Assembly (NCBI RefSeq): GCF_034059295.1 | Contig: NZ_CP139141.1 | Location: forward strand, 1,099,001 to 1,163,000 | Direction: 5' to 3' | Length of the DNA: 64,000 nucleotides | From: Pseudomonas sp. HR96 | GTDB lineage: Bacteria; Pseudomonadota; Gammaproteobacteria; Pseudomonadales; Pseudomonadaceae | Shown: positions 49,216 through 60,929 of the stretch, piece by piece | How the letters are laid out: the number at the start of each line of letters is the position of its first letter | Numbering within the stretch: position 1 is the stretch's first letter | Notes under the pieces: generated by a model | Databases searched by the model: none | Told to the model about the DNA's origin: nothing | What the model saw: only the letters and a program-made list of their open reading frames with translations | Made by a program: the position numbers and the translations under genes

Positions 49216-50619
49216 TCACACAGCAAGCCCGGTGGCGGGGAAAAACAACTCAAAACACGTCACCCCATCCTGACTCGTCACGCTGCACCGACCGTTATGC
49301 AGCTGCATGATGGTGCTGACAATCGCCAGCCCCAGCCCGCTGGACTGGCTGGACTGCTCTCGCGCCTCATCCACCCGATAAAACCGCTCGAACAACCGCG
49401 GTAGATGCTCAGGCGCGATGGTCGCGCCATGGTTGCTGACGGCAATGGTCACGCCGTCATCGGCCTGGTTCACTGCCAGGCTCAATTTGCTGTTCGGCGC
49501 GCCGTATTTGATGGCGTTGGAACAGAGATTGGCCAGTGCCCGGCGCAGCAGTATCGGTTCGGCCCAGACTTGCCCCGCACTTGCGATACGAATGTCCATG
49601 CCGACATCGGCCGCCGGCCCTTCGAAGTAATCGGCGATGCGCTCCAGCTCTTCCTTGCCATTGAGTAGCTGGCGCTGGCCGAGTGCGCTGGTTGGATCGG
49701 TGCGGGCGAGAAACAGCATGTTGTCGAGCATGCGCGAAAGCCGTTCCAGCTCTTCGACATTGGAGGCGAGCAACGTCTGATAGCCTTCGACGCTGCGGTG
49801 TTGCTGCAATGCCACCTGGGTTTCGCCGAGCATGTTGTTGATCGGCGTGCGCAGTTCGTGGGCCATGTCCGTCGACACTTCTCCCAACTGGGTGAAGCCC
49901 TTGGAAAGCCGGTCGAGCAGCGTGTTGAACGAGTCGATCACTGGCAGCAGCTCGCGCGGTACCCCTCGGGTGTCCAAGCGCTGGGACAGGTTTTCGATGC
50001 CGATGCGCCGCGTATGCCGGGCCACCCGGCGCAGCGGCATCAGCCCGCGATGCACCAGCAGGCAGCCGCCGAACGCCAGCAGCAGTGCGGCAATGGTCGC
50101 CAGCAGGTAGATACGCAGCCGGTAGCCAGCCAGCAGGGCGGTGCGCTCGCTCATCAGCCGGCCCGCCACCACCTGCAGCTCGCCAATGTCGCTGGGCATG
50201 GTCACGGCCACCATGGCGAAGGGCACATCCTGGACTTCGGGGTAATGCTGCACATCATCGAGGCTCAGGGAGGTGGCATCGACCACGCGAGTGACGGGCG
50301 GAATGTGCAAGTTGCCCGGGTTGGTTTCCAACAGTGTATTGCCGCCTTTCAAGCTGATTCGCAGCACTGCCTCGCGGTTGCCCATCATGTTCTGGAACAG
50401 CGCCGGCTTGGTCTTGATCAGTTCCAGCACGTTGCCGTCGCTGAGAAAGGTGCGCAGCTGCTCGACCCGGCTGATCAGCGCGGCCTCGTCACGGCGCACC
50501 AGTTCGTTGACCAGCCCCCGGTACAGCCCTACACCCAAGCCGACGATGGTGATGAATGCCAGCAGCGCAAACAACAGCGCCAGGCGCAGCGTCAGTGAAG
50601 GGTGGCGTGAAGTGCTCAT
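49216..50619 (-). CDS. Sensor histidine kinase, heavy-metal sensor type (CusS/CopS-like)
   Basis: A membrane histidine kinase of 467 residues: TM1 (about 10-32), periplasmic sensor region (about 33-165), TM2 (about 168-190), HAMP, then a His kinase core. The phosphoacceptor His is in [12 protein letters not shown] box in [10 protein letters not shown], and the F/G boxes around [12 protein letters not shown] and [11 protein letters not shown]. The sensor resembles those of metal-responsive CopS/CusS/CzcS kinases. Its ATG overlaps the response-regulator stop by 4 bases. Metal identity is unknown. Confidence 0.88.
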   Translation of the reverse strand: MSTSRHPSLTLRLALLFALLAFITIVGLGVGLYRGLVNELVRRDEAALISRVEQLRTFLSDGNVLELIKTKPALFQNMMGNREAVLRISLKGGNTLLETNPGNLHIPPVTRVVDATSLSLDDVQHYPEVQDVPFAMVAVTMPSDIGELQVVAGRLMSERTALLAGYRLRIYLLATIAALLLAFGGCLLVHRGLMPLRRVARHTRRIGIENLSQRLDTRGVPRELLPVIDSFNTLLDRLSKGFTQLGEVSTDMAHELRTPINNMLGETQVALQQHRSVEGYQTLLASNVEELERLSRMLDNMLFLARTDPTSALGQRQLLNGKEELERIADYFEGPAADVGMDIRIASAGQVWAEPILLRRALANLCSNAIKYGAPNSKLSLAVNQADDGVTIAVSNHGATIAPEHLPRLFERFYRVDEAREQSSQSSGLGLAIVSTIMQLHNGRCSVTSQDGVTCFELFFPATGLAV

Positions 50620-51287
50620 GGTTGCGTGTCGAATTGATAGCCGACCCCTCGTACGCTGTGGATCAACTTCAACTCGAACGGCTCGTCTATCTTCACCCGC
50701 AAGCGGCGTACGGCTACATCCACCACATTGGTGTCGCCATCGAAGTTCATGTCCCAGATGCGCGACGCAATCATCGAGCGCGACAGGACCTGACCCTGAT
50801 GAGTGGCAAACAGCTGCAGCAGGGCGAACTCCTTGTTGGTCAAGGTAATGCGTTTGCCGCCCCGGACGACTCGACGCTTGATGATGTCGATCTGCAAGTC
50901 GGCAATCTCCAGGTGTTCTTCTTCGCGCGAAGGGCCGCGTTTGGTCAAGGTACGCAACCGCGCCACCAACTCGGCGAAAGAAAACGGCTTGATCAAATAG
51001 TCGTCCGCGCCCAGCTCCAGCCCTTTGACGCGGTCGGCGATGTCGTCGCGGGCGGTGAGGAACAGCACCGGCGTATCGGCCTCCTTGCGCAGCCGGCGCA
51101 GGACTTCCCAGCCGTCCATCTTCGGCATCATTACGTCCAGCACGATCACGTCGAATTCGTTCTCCAGCGCCTGATGCAGGCCATCGACGCCATCGCGTGC
51201 CAGGGTGACGGAGTTGCCAAGTTCCTGCAGGCCTTTGAGCAGGTAATTACCGGCTTTCGGCTCGTCTTCGACTACCAGGATGTTCAT
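50616..51287 (-). CDS. Response regulator, OmpR/CopR type
   Basis: A 223-residue DNA-binding regulator. The receiver (about 1-118) has the acidic pair VEDEPKAG, phosphoacceptor Asp in [17 protein letters not shown] and Lys in [10 protein letters not shown]. The winged-helix output domain (about 125-220) ends in the typical [17 protein letters not shown] 51287 is chosen; the frame opens 45 codons upstream. It is the first gene of the two-gene system with the histidine kinase. The sequence is close to CopR/IrlR/CusR-type regulators of metal resistance. Confidence 0.9.
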   Translation of the reverse strand: MNILVVEDEPKAGNYLLKGLQELGNSVTLARDGVDGLHQALENEFDVIVLDVMMPKMDGWEVLRRLRKEADTPVLFLTARDDIADRVKGLELGADDYLIKPFSFAELVARLRTLTKRGPSREEEHLEIADLQIDIIKRRVVRGGKRITLTNKEFALLQLFATHQGQVLSRSMIASRIWDMNFDGDTNVVDVAVRRLRVKIDEPFELKLIHSVRGVGYQFDTQP

Positions 51288-51321
51288 GAGCTTTGGCCTG
51301 CGACTGTCATGGATAACGGCC

Positions 51322-51576
51322 TCAATTATTGTCGGTGCAACCATAACCGTACACCTGATAGTCCAGCACATGCTCCTGGCCGGCGTGGTCCAGATAATCC
51401 AGGCGGGCCGGAACGATGCCACATTGCGCGGTCAGATCGGTCTGGGCGAGCACCTTGTCGACGTCCAGATGGGTGAAGAAACCGGGCTTGTCGTGGATGA
51501 CGTTGGGCTGGGTGGTGTCGGCCATGGCGGAGCCAGCGGCGAGCAGGGTGGCGATACCGAGAATGAGCGCTTTCAT
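51322..51576 (-). CDS. DUF2790 family small periplasmic protein
   Basis: An 84-residue protein with a signal peptide [19 protein letters not shown] and the conserved core [26 protein letters not shown] and the C-terminal YQVYGYGC. Two Cys could form a disulfide. This family is common in Pseudomonas next to metal two-component systems. It lies 34 bases upstream of the response regulator on the same strand and may be cotranscribed. The function is not established. Confidence 0.82.
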   Translation of the reverse strand: MKALILGIATLLAAGSAMADTTQPNVIHDKPGFFTHLDVDKVLAQTDLTAQCGIVPARLDYLDHAGQEHVLDYQVYGYGCTDNN

Positions 51577-51676
51577 GATGAGTCCTCTTGAGTGGGGCAG
51601 CGTGTTGCTGACGGGGCCACTTTATGAGGGCAGGGTGGGGGGTTGGCTGACGGGGGGATTACAAATGCGTAATGGA

Positions 51677-51733
51677 GTGGGAGGGGTCGTCAGGCCGGCC
51701 TGGCGGCCTCTCGGGGGCTTTGCCCCCTCCCAC
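51677..51733. repeat. REP-like inverted repeat element
   Basis: Arms GTGGGAGGGG (51677-51686) and CCCCTCCCAC (51724-51733) flank GC-rich hairpins. It includes GCCGGCCTGGCGGC (51694-51707), a 14-mer that recurs at 60770-60783 in a similar element, so this is a dispersed repeat typical of Pseudomonas intergenic regions. Confidence 0.65.
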
Positions 51734-51781
51734 CTGGGCCTTGGGCGCTGCAGGTGCACGGCCAAACGCAAAATCCAGGCG

Positions 51782-51806
51782 AAAAAAAACCCTGCTTTCG
51801 CAAGGT
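51782..51806 (-). terminator. Intrinsic terminator after tRNA-Leu
   Basis: On the minus strand CCTTGC-gaaa-GCAGGG (one G-T pair) is followed by eight T, 10 bases after the tRNA 3' end. Confidence 0.8.
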
Positions 51807-51815
51807 TCTCAATCT

Positions 51816-51900
51816 TGGTGCCCCGAGGGAGACTCGAACTCCCACTCCTTTCGAAAACGGATTTTGAATCCGCCGCGTCTACCAATTCCGCCATCAGGGC
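51816..51900 (-). tRNA. tRNA-Leu (anticodon CAA)
   Basis: An 85-base class II tRNA including encoded CCA. The acceptor stem GCCCTGA pairs with TCGGGGC. The anticodon loop TTCAAAA within GCGGA...TCCGT gives CAA, reading the Leu codon UUG. A long variable arm and T arm GGGAGTTCGAGTCTCCC are present. No integrase or attachment-site duplicate was seen beside it. Confidence 0.95.
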
Positions 51901-52008
51901 TTGTGGCGGCGAAGTATAGAGAGGCTCCGACCGTTGGTCAATCACGTTTCATGGTCAAATTTTCAGAAATTTGCTAGACTTTTCAGCCCTGTATAGCCGA
52001 ACACCATC

Positions 52009-54188
<2,180 letters not shown>

Positions 54189-54237
54189 TCGTCCGTACGA
54201 CTTTTCGCGTCAACTTACTTTGTTACTGGAGCGCTGA

Positions 54238-54579
54238 ATGAGCTTTCTGATCCCTGCCGCTTATGCGGATGCTGCTGCGCCTGCCGCTGCTGCCGGCCCT
54301 ATGGGCGGTGGTTTCGAATGGGTTTTCCTGGTTGGTTTCCTGGTCATTTTCTACTTCATGATCTGGCGTCCACAGGCCAAGCGCGCCAAAGAGACCAAAA
54401 ACCTGCTGGGCAACCTGCAAAAAGGCGACGAAGTTGTGACCTCCGGCGGCATCGCCGGCAAGATCAACAAAGTGACCGACGATTTCGTGGTCATCGAAGT
54501 TTCCGACACCGTGGAACTCAAGATCCAGAAGGGCGCCATCGCTGCAACCCTGCCTAAGGGCACGCTCAAAGCGATCTAA
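54238..54579 (+). CDS. yajC: Preprotein translocase accessory subunit YajC
   Basis: A small single-pass membrane protein of the SecDF-YajC complex, 113 residues. A hydrophobic helix (about 22-42, WVFLVGFLVIFYFMIW) precedes the conserved RPQAKRAKETKNLLGNLQKGDEVVTSGGIAGK region, seen as RPQAKRAKE and GDEVVTSGGIAGKI. It lies 49 bases after tgt and 62 before secD. A GC hairpin (CGGGGCGC-gcaag-GCGCCCCG, 54601-54621) sits between yajC and secD without a T-run. Confidence 0.95.
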   Translation: MSFLIPAAYADAAAPAAAAGPMGGGFEWVFLVGFLVIFYFMIWRPQAKRAKETKNLLGNLQKGDEVVTSGGIAGKINKVTDDFVVIEVSDTVELKIQKGAIAATLPKGTLKAI

Positions 54580-54600
54580 GCTCCAGACTTTTACCCATGT

Positions 54601-54621
54601 CGGGGCGCGCAAGGCGCCCCG
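54601..54621 (+). other. Hairpin between yajC and secD
   Basis: CGGGGCGC-gcaag-GCGCCCCG, a perfect 8-bp stem 21 bases after the yajC stop and 20 before secD. It lacks a T-run, so it is likely an mRNA stability or attenuating element. Confidence 0.6.
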
Positions 54622-54641
54622 CGTCTTGAACGGGCGGCGTG

Positions 54642-56510
54642 ATGCTGAACAAATATCCTCTGTGGAAATACTTGCTGATCGTGGCCGTACTGGCGATCGG
54701 CTTTATTTATTCCGCACCCAATCTTTACCCTGACGACGCGGCCATTCAGGTCAGCGGCGCGAGCTCCGCGCTGCAGGTCAAGCAGGGCGACCTGGACCGT
54801 GCCAGCAAGGCCTTGGCCGATGCCGGCATTGAAGTCAAGGCTGCTACCCTTGCCGAAAACGGCAAAGGTGGCCTGCTGCGCCTGGTCAAGTCCGACGACC
54901 AGTTGCCCGCCAAGGACGTGGTCCGCAAGGTGCTGGGCGACGACTACGTCGTGGCGCTGAACCTGGCCCCCACCACGCCCAAATGGCTGCGCAGCATTGG
55001 TGCGCACCCGATGAAGCTGGGTCTGGACCTTTCCGGCGGTGTGCACTTCCTGCTGGCAGTGGACATGGACAAGGCCATCGACGCGCGGCTGAAAATCTAT
55101 GAAGCCGACGTCAAGACCGAGCTGCGCAAAGAGAAGCTGCGCTATCGCAGCCTGCCGGCCCAGGGCAACTCGATCCAGCTGGGCTTCGCCGACAGCGAGA
55201 CCGCCGACCAGGCGCGTGCCCTGATCCGCAAGAATTACAGCGATTTCGACATCGTGCCGAGCACCCGTGGCGACCAGCAAGTGCTGAGCCTGACCCTGAC
55301 TCAGGCCAAGCTGGCGGAAATCCGCGAATACTCGATCAAGCAGAACTTGACCACGGTGCGTAACCGCGTCAACGAACTGGGCGTGGCCGAGCCACTGGTA
55401 CAGCGCCAGGGTGCCAATCGCATCGTGGTCGAGCTGCCAGGCGTGCAGGACACCGCCGAAGCCAAGCGTATCCTCGGCAAGACCGCCAACCTGGAATTCC
55501 GCCTTGGCGCAGGTCCCGATGACTCGCGCGCGACCAGCGAAACCTTCGAGTTTCGCGATGGCAGCCGTCCGCCGGCAGCGGTGGAACGTGGCCTGATCAT
55601 CACCGGTGACCAGGTCACCGACGCCTCGGCCAGCTTCGACGAACACGGCCAGCCACAAGTGAACATCAAGCTCGATGGCCACGGTGGCGACCTGATGAGC
55701 CGCGCCACCCGCAGCAACGTCGGGCGCAGCATGGCGGTGATCTTCATCGAGCAGAAACCGACCACCACCTACCAGAAGCAGACGGTGGATGGCGTCGAGA
55801 AAGACGTGGCGGTGCAGACCTTCACCGAAGAGAAGAAGATCATCAGCCTGGCGACCATCCAGTCGCCGCTGGGCGCGCAGTTCCGCATCACTGGCCTGAA
55901 CGGCCAGGGCGAATCCTCCGAACTGGCGCTGCTGCTGCGTGCCGGTGGTCTGGCCGCACCGATGTACTTCGCTGAAGAGCGCACCATTGGCCCAAGCCTG
56001 GGTGCCGACAACATCACCAAGGGTATCCATGCATCCCTGTGGGGCATGCTGTTCGTGTCGCTGTTCATCATGGCCATCTACCGCTTCTTCGGCCTGATCG
56101 CCACCGTGGCACTGGCCTTCAACATGGTCATGCTGCTGGCGCTGATGTCGCTGCTGGGCGCTACGCTGACCCTGCCGGGCATCGCCGGTATCGTCCTGAC
56201 CATGGGCATGGCGGTGGACGCCAACGTGCTGATCTTCTCGCGTATCCGCGAGGAAATCGCCGCCGGGATGACCGTGCAGCGGGCAATCAACGAAGGTTTC
56301 GGCCGCGCTTTCACGGCCATCGTCGACGCCAACCTGACCACCCTGCTGGTCGGCGGCATTCTCTTCGCCATGGGCACAGGGCCTGTGAAGGGCTTCGCCG
56401 TGACCATGTCCCTGGGTATCTTTACCTCGATGTTCACAGCCATCATGGTGACCCGCGCAATGGTCAACCTGATCTACGGCGGCCGTGACTTCAAGAAGCT
56501 GTGGATTTAA
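54642..56510 (+). CDS. secD: Protein translocase subunit SecD
   Basis: Uses the proton gradient to complete Sec-dependent export. The product has 622 residues. TM1 (about 9-26) is followed by a large periplasmic P1 region (about 30-440) and five TM helices at the C-terminus (about 450-610). The motif LGLDLSGGVHFLL (about 126) and GMAVDANVLIFSRIREE (about 520) are signatures. ATG 54642 follows a GTG by one codon and is preferred. secF starts 9 bases after the stop. Confidence 0.96.
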   Translation: MLNKYPLWKYLLIVAVLAIGFIYSAPNLYPDDAAIQVSGASSALQVKQGDLDRASKALADAGIEVKAATLAENGKGGLLRLVKSDDQLPAKDVVRKVLGDDYVVALNLAPTTPKWLRSIGAHPMKLGLDLSGGVHFLLAVDMDKAIDARLKIYEADVKTELRKEKLRYRSLPAQGNSIQLGFADSETADQARALIRKNYSDFDIVPSTRGDQQVLSLTLTQAKLAEIREYSIKQNLTTVRNRVNELGVAEPLVQRQGANRIVVELPGVQDTAEAKRILGKTANLEFRLGAGPDDSRATSETFEFRDGSRPPAAVERGLIITGDQVTDASASFDEHGQPQVNIKLDGHGGDLMSRATRSNVGRSMAVIFIEQKPTTTYQKQTVDGVEKDVAVQTFTEEKKIISLATIQSPLGAQFRITGLNGQGESSELALLLRAGGLAAPMYFAEERTIGPSLGADNITKGIHASLWGMLFVSLFIMAIYRFFGLIATVALAFNMVMLLALMSLLGATLTLPGIAGIVLTMGMAVDANVLIFSRIREEIAAGMTVQRAINEGFGRAFTAIVDANLTTLLVGGILFAMGTGPVKGFAVTMSLGIFTSMFTAIMVTRAMVNLIYGGRDFKKLWI

Positions 56511-56519
56511 GGGGCTGAC

Positions 56520-57428
56520 ATGAAAACGATCAACTTCATGGGCGTACGCAATGTTGCGTTCGGCATCACACTGCTCCTCACGGCCCTGGCCCTGTTCAGC
56601 TGGTTTCACAAGGGGCTGAACTTCGGCCTCGACTTTACTGGCGGTACGCTCATCGAGCTGAACTACCAGAAGGCTGCGGATTTGCCGCAGCTGCGCAAGG
56701 AGCTGTCCGACGCCGGCTACAAAGAGGCGATCGTGCAGAGCTTCGGCGACACCACTGACGTGCTGGTGCGGATGCCAGGCGACGACCCGCAACTGGGCAA
56801 CAAGGTCTCCGACGCCCTGCGCAAGGTCGACATCGACAACCCGGCCACGGTCAAGCGCGTCGAGTTCGTCGGCCCGCAGGTCGGCGAAGAGCTGCGCGAC
56901 CAGGGCGGCCTGGGCATGCTGATGGCGCTGGGCGGCGTACTGATCTACCTGGCTTTCCGCTTCCAGTGGAAATTCGCCGTGGGCGCGATCATCTCGCTGA
57001 TCCACGACGTGGTGGTCACGGTCGGTATCCTCTCGTTCTTCCAGATCACCTTCGACCTGACGGTGTTGGCGGCGGTGCTGGCGATCATCGGCTACTCGCT
57101 CAACGACACCATCGTGGTCTTCGACCGGGTGCGCGAGAACTTCCGCATGATGCGCAAGGCCAGCCTGATCGAGAACATCAACGTATCGACCACCCAGACC
57201 CTGCTGCGCACCATGGCGACCTCGATCTCGACGTTGCTGGCGATTGCCGCGCTGCTGTTCTTCGGTGGTGACAACCTGTTCGGCTTCTCGGTGGCATTGT
57301 TCATCGGCGTAATGGCGGGTACCTACTCGTCGATCTACATCGCCAACGTGGTGCTGATCTGGCTGAACCTCTCCAGCGAGGACTTGATCCCGCCGGTGAG
57401 CACTGAAAAGGTCGATGACCGCCCCTGA
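56520..57428 (+). CDS. secF: Protein translocase subunit SecF
   Basis: Partner of SecD, 302 residues with six TM helices. The first periplasmic region begins with GLNFGLDFTGGTLIEL, and the conserved TM4 motif GYSLNDTIVVFDRVREN is present. ATG 56520 follows secD by 9 bases. A terminator follows. It is the last gene of the operon begun at queA. Confidence 0.96.
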   Translation: MKTINFMGVRNVAFGITLLLTALALFSWFHKGLNFGLDFTGGTLIELNYQKAADLPQLRKELSDAGYKEAIVQSFGDTTDVLVRMPGDDPQLGNKVSDALRKVDIDNPATVKRVEFVGPQVGEELRDQGGLGMLMALGGVLIYLAFRFQWKFAVGAIISLIHDVVVTVGILSFFQITFDLTVLAAVLAIIGYSLNDTIVVFDRVRENFRMMRKASLIENINVSTTQTLLRTMATSISTLLAIAALLFFGGDNLFGFSVALFIGVMAGTYSSIYIANVVLIWLNLSSEDLIPPVSTEKVDDRP

Positions 57429-57459
57429 GCGACCGCTCTAGATCGGCCATAACCCCCTG

Positions 57460-57493
57460 AAAAGGCGCAAGTATTGAACTTGCGCCTTTTTTT
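57460..57493 (+). terminator. Intrinsic terminator after secF
   Basis: AAAAGGCGCAAG-tattgaa-CTTGCGCCTTTTTTT, a strong stem with T-run about 30 bases after the stop. Confidence 0.92.
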
Positions 57494-57552
57494 GTGCTCC
57501 AAGGCTGGGAGTACAAGGTAACAAGACTGTTACCGACTTCAGGAGGTTCATC

Positions 57553-58110
57553 GTGAACAAATCGTTGCTGATTGGTGCAGTGCTGGGTGCTGTTGGCGTA
57601 ACTGCCGGCGGGGCTGTGGCTACCTACAGCCTCGTCAAGAAGAGCGGCCCAGAGTACGCCGATGTTCTAGCTGTAGAGCCGATCAACCAGCAGATCAAGA
57701 CCCCGCGCCAGGAATGCAAGGACGTACAGGTGACGCGCCAGCGCCCCGTGCAGGACCAGCACCAGGTGGTGGGCAGTGTGCTGGGCGCGGTAGCCGGCGG
57801 CCTGCTCGGCCACCAGGTCGGTGGCGGGCGCGGCAACACCCTGGCCACGGTGGCCGGTGCGGTCGGTGGCGGTTACGCCGGCAACAAGGTGCAAGAGCAC
57901 ATGCAGAACGGCGACACCTACACCACCACGCAGACTCGCTGCAACACGGTCAACGACATCAGCGACAAAGTGGTCGGCTATAACGTGAAATACCAGCTCA
58001 AGGGCCAGACCGGCCAGGTGCGCATGGACCGCGACCCAGGACCGAAGATTCCGGTGAACGAGCAGGGCCAGCTGATCCTGGGGCAGAACCCGGCGCAGCC
58101 AGCACGGTAA
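57553..58110 (+). CDS. Glycine-zipper 2TM-domain outer-membrane/periplasmic protein
   Basis: A 185-residue protein starting with GTG (57553), supported by AGGAGG six bases upstream. An N-terminal hydrophobic, Gly/Ala-rich segment (LIGAVLGAVGVTAGGAVATY) may be a signal or anchor. The glycine-zipper core is VVGSVLGAVAGGLLGHQVGGGRG followed by TVAGAVGGGYAGNKV (about 72-108, quoted as VLGAVAGGLLGHQVGGG), typical of the Rick_17kDa/SlyB-like family. The C-terminal half has two Cys and a beta-rich YNVKYQLKGQTGQVRMD. It lies alone between terminators. Confidence 0.85.
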   Translation: MNKSLLIGAVLGAVGVTAGGAVATYSLVKKSGPEYADVLAVEPINQQIKTPRQECKDVQVTRQRPVQDQHQVVGSVLGAVAGGLLGHQVGGGRGNTLATVAGAVGGGYAGNKVQEHMQNGDTYTTTQTRCNTVNDISDKVVGYNVKYQLKGQTGQVRMDRDPGPKIPVNEQGQLILGQNPAQPAR

Positions 58111-58144
58111 ATTCCCTAATCGCGGTGGGTTTATCCGGAGCCAT

Positions 58145-58174
58145 AAAAAAAGCACCCCTGAGGGTGCTTTTTTT
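58145..58174. terminator. Bidirectional intrinsic terminator
   Basis: AGCACCCCTGAGGGTGCT stem with an A-run on the left and T-run on the right, 34 bases after the glycine-zipper gene and 12 before the convergent suhB stop. It serves both genes. Confidence 0.9.
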
Positions 58175-58186
58175 GCGTTGCGAAAC

Positions 58187-59005
58187 TCAGCGCTTCAGTG
58201 AAGCCGGCAGGTGCGGCTGGATCGCCGTCAGCACCGCCTTGAAGCACTTGGTGTTGCCGGCAACTACATGGCCCTTCTCGAGGAAGTCATGGCCGCCGGT
58301 GAAGTCGCTGATCAAGCCGCCCGCTTCCTGAATCAGCAGGGCGCCTGCGGCCATGTCCCATTCCGACAGGCCCGACTCCCAGAACGCATCGAAACGGCCG
58401 GCTGCGACATAGGCCAGGTCGAGGCTGGCAGCGCCGGCGCGGCGGATGCCGGCGGTCTGGCCGACCAGGGCGCGGAACATGCCCAGGTAGTTATCGAGGT
58501 TGTCCATCTGGTCGTCACGGAACGGGAAGCCGGTGCCCAGCAGGGCGCCTTCCAGGCTGGTGCGGCCGCTGACGCGCAGGCGACGACCGTTGAGCTGAGC
58601 GCCACGGCCGCGGCTGGCGGTGAATTCTTCCTGGCGAACCGGGTCCAGCACTACGGCGTGCTCGAGGCGGCCGCGGTATTTGCAGGCGATGCTGACGGCG
58701 AAGTGCGGTACGCCGCGCAGGAAGTTGGTGGTACCGTCCAGTGGGTCGATGATCCACAGGTACTCTTCGCCTTCCAGGCCATTGCCGGCGTGCATGCCGG
58801 TTTCTTCGCCCAGGATGGAGTGGTTCGGGTAAGCCTTGCGCAGGGCGTCGATGATTTTCTGCTCGGCGGCGCGGTCGACTTCGGACACGTAGTCCTTGGC
58901 TTCTTTCTCATCGACCTTGATGGTATCCAGGCGCTCGATGGAGCGGAAAATCAATTCACTGGCGCTGCGGGCGGCGCGCAGCGCGATATTCAGCATGGGC
59001 TGCAT
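58187..59005 (-). CDS. suhB: Inositol-1-monophosphatase family protein SuhB
   Basis: A Mg-dependent phosphatase; SuhB proteins also join the ribosomal RNA antitermination complex. The product has 272 residues. Metal-site motifs are GEETG (about 70), WIIDPLDGTTNFLRG (about 84) and the C-terminal WDMAAGALLIQEAGG (about 215). ATG 59005 starts the conserved MQPMLNIALRAAR; the frame opens 26 codons upstream. It is monocistronic and divergent from trmJ. Confidence 0.95.
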   Translation of the reverse strand: MQPMLNIALRAARSASELIFRSIERLDTIKVDEKEAKDYVSEVDRAAEQKIIDALRKAYPNHSILGEETGMHAGNGLEGEEYLWIIDPLDGTTNFLRGVPHFAVSIACKYRGRLEHAVVLDPVRQEEFTASRGRGAQLNGRRLRVSGRTSLEGALLGTGFPFRDDQMDNLDNYLGMFRALVGQTAGIRRAGAASLDLAYVAAGRFDAFWESGLSEWDMAAGALLIQEAGGLISDFTGGHDFLEKGHVVAGNTKCFKAVLTAIQPHLPASLKR

Positions 59006-59166
59006 GGACGTTTCACCTAGGTCGTTAAAGAAAGCCGAACATTCTAACAGAAAAGTTTTGCGCAAACAGTGGGTCGTCGGCATTCGTAGCGTTGGGCCAT
59101 GACCTTCTGTAAGATTTCCAGCCCTTGAGCGCAGCTTCGTGCGCGCTCGCCTTGCTGGAACCCACC

Positions 59167-59937
59167 ATGCTAGAAAACATCCGCGTCGTTCTCGTCAACA
59201 CCAGCCACCCCGGCAACATCGGCGGTGCCGCGCGTGCCATGAAGAACATGGGCCTGTCGCGACTGGTGCTGGTCGACCCGCTGGATTTCCCCTCCCATGA
59301 AGCCGATGCGCGGGCCTCCGGCGCCAGCGACGTGCTGGAAGGCGCGCAGGTGGTGGGCACCCTGGAAGAGGCCCTGGTGGGCTGCAATCTGGTGCTTGGC
59401 ACCAGCGCTCGCGACCGGCGGATCCCCTGGCCTCTGCTGGACCCGCGCGAGTGCGGCCAGAAGAGCGTCGAAGAGGCCGGGCAGGGCGGGCAGATCGCGT
59501 TGGTCTTCGGTCGTGAATACGCCGGCCTGACCAACGAAGAGCTGCAGCGATGTCATTATCACGTGCATATCCCGTCCAATCCCGACTTCAGTTCGCTGAA
59601 CCTCGCGGCGGCGGTGCAGGTGTTGAGCTACGAGGTGCGCATGGCCTGGCTGGCCGCCGAAGGGCAGCCGTCCAAGGTCGAGAAGCAGGAAGTCAATTCG
59701 GTGCGCAGCGCCGACCTGGCGACGGCCGACGAGATGGAGTCGTACTTCGGTCATCTCGAGCAGACCCTGGTGGCCATCGGCTTTCTCAATCCCGAGCAGC
59801 CCAAGCACCTGATGGCACGCCTGCGCCGGCTGTATGGCCGCAGTTCGGTGAATCGCTCGGAAATGAGTATTTTACGCGGCATCCTCACCGAGACCCAGAA
59901 AGTGGCCCGGGGCGATGCGCACAAGCGCAAGGATTGA
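59167..59937 (+). CDS. trmJ: tRNA (cytidine/uridine-2'-O-)-methyltransferase TrmJ
   Basis: Methylates the ribose of position 32 in tRNA anticodon loops. The product has 256 residues of the SPOUT fold. It has NIRVVLVNTSHPGNIGGAARAMKNMG at the start (quoted parts NTSHPGNIGGAARAM), the trefoil-knot segments ALVFGREYAGLTNEEL and SNPDFSSLNLAAAVQVLSYE. ATG 59167 is chosen as the family start; the frame opens 14 codons upstream. It lies 3 bases before cysE, so the genes may be cotranscribed. Confidence 0.95.
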   Translation: MLENIRVVLVNTSHPGNIGGAARAMKNMGLSRLVLVDPLDFPSHEADARASGASDVLEGAQVVGTLEEALVGCNLVLGTSARDRRIPWPLLDPRECGQKSVEEAGQGGQIALVFGREYAGLTNEELQRCHYHVHIPSNPDFSSLNLAAAVQVLSYEVRMAWLAAEGQPSKVEKQEVNSVRSADLATADEMESYFGHLEQTLVAIGFLNPEQPKHLMARLRRLYGRSSVNRSEMSILRGILTETQKVARGDAHKRKD

Positions 59938-59940
59938 TCC

Positions 59941-60714
59941 ATGTTCGAACGTCTGCGTGAAGACATCCAGGGTGTGTTCCACCGCGATCCGGCGGCCCGC
60001 AATGCCTTTGAGGTGCTGACCTGCTACCCGGGGTTGCACGCCATCTGGATTCACCGGGGCGCCCACGCCCTGTGGAGCATGAACCTCAAGTGGCCGGCGC
60101 GCATGCTGTCCAATTTCGCCCGCTGGATGACTGGCATCGAGATCCACCCGGGCGCCAAGGTCGGGCGGCGATTCTTCATCGACCATGGCATGGGCATCGT
60201 CATCGGCGAAACCGCCGAGATCGGCAACGACGTCACGTTGTACCAGGGCGTGACCCTGGGCGGCACCAGCTGGAACAAGGGCAAGCGCCATCCGACTCTG
60301 GAAGACGGCGTGGTGGTCGGGGCGGGCGCCAAGGTGCTGGGGCCGTTCACGGTCGGCGCCGGCGCGAAGATCGGCTCCAATGCCGTGGTCACCAAGCCGG
60401 TGCCGGCCGGTGCCACGGCGGTGGGTATTCCCGGGCGCATCATCGTCAAAAGCGATGGCGAGCAGGATGCCAAGCGCAAGGCCATGGCCGAGAAGATCGG
60501 CTTCGATGCCTACGGCGTGACCGAGGACATGCCCGACCCGGTGGCTCGCGCCATCGGCCAGCTGCTCGATCACTTGCACGCGGTGGATGGCAAGCTCGAC
60601 GGCATGTGCGGCGCACTCACCCGCCTGGGCAGCGACTACAGCGCCGGCAAGCTGCCGGAGCTGGAGGATGAGGTGTTCGAGTGTGTGCAGGGGCAGCAGA
60701 AGACGGCCTTGTAG
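59941..60714 (+). CDS. cysE: Serine O-acetyltransferase
   Basis: Acetylates serine, the first step of cysteine synthesis, which supplies sulfur for the downstream Isc system. The product has 257 residues. The left-handed beta-helix hexapeptide repeats include [21 protein letters not shown] with the catalytic His (quoted [13 protein letters not shown]) and [22 protein letters not shown]. The N-terminal helical region holds [11 protein letters not shown]. It has 3 bases after trmJ and a REP-like element after it. Confidence 0.95.
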   Translation: MFERLREDIQGVFHRDPAARNAFEVLTCYPGLHAIWIHRGAHALWSMNLKWPARMLSNFARWMTGIEIHPGAKVGRRFFIDHGMGIVIGETAEIGNDVTLYQGVTLGGTSWNKGKRHPTLEDGVVVGAGAKVLGPFTVGAGAKIGSNAVVTKPVPAGATAVGIPGRIIVKSDGEQDAKRKAMAEKIGFDAYGVTEDMPDPVARAIGQLLDHLHAVDGKLDGMCGALTRLGSDYSAGKLPELEDEVFECVQGQQKTAL

Positions 60715-60727
60715 GGACATAGGGTCT

Positions 60728-60812
60728 CCTGTGGGAGCAAGCGAAGACCGCGAGCTCTTCGAAAATCCAGCCGGCCTGGCGGCTTCTTGCAGGCCGAGCC
60801 CGCTCCCGCAGG
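60728..60812. repeat. REP-like inverted repeat after cysE
   Basis: Arms CCTGTGGGAGC (60728-60738) and GCTCCCGCAGG (60802-60812) are nearly complementary. The interior contains GCCGGCCTGGCGGC (60770-60783), also found at 51694-51707. It lies in the gap between cysE and iscR. Confidence 0.65.
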
Positions 60813-60904
60813 GTCCATCCCACTCCGGCCCCACAACAATTCATTCGTCTGCTATCATTCGCGCCGCTGTTTTGCACCCAATCCCGACTACAGCGCTAGG
60901 TCTT

Positions 60905-60929
60905 GTAGTTGACTAAATTGGTCGGGAAT
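60905..60929 (+). promoter_or_regulatory. IscR type 1 binding site
   Basis: The 25 bases from 60905 match the ATASYYGACTRWWWYAGTCRRSTAT consensus at 22 of 25 positions by my alignment. It overlaps the promoter and fits repression of isc by [2Fe-2S]-IscR. Binding is inferred from the match. Confidence 0.75.

Noticed and set aside
51816..51900. tRNA-Leu as an integration site of a genomic island
   Set aside because: No integrase gene and no direct repeat of the tRNA 3' end were seen within the window; the downstream genes are core.
54591..57005. 804-codon open frame opposite secD-secF
   Set aside because: Antisense to conserved secD and secF; no recognisable domain or ribosome site.
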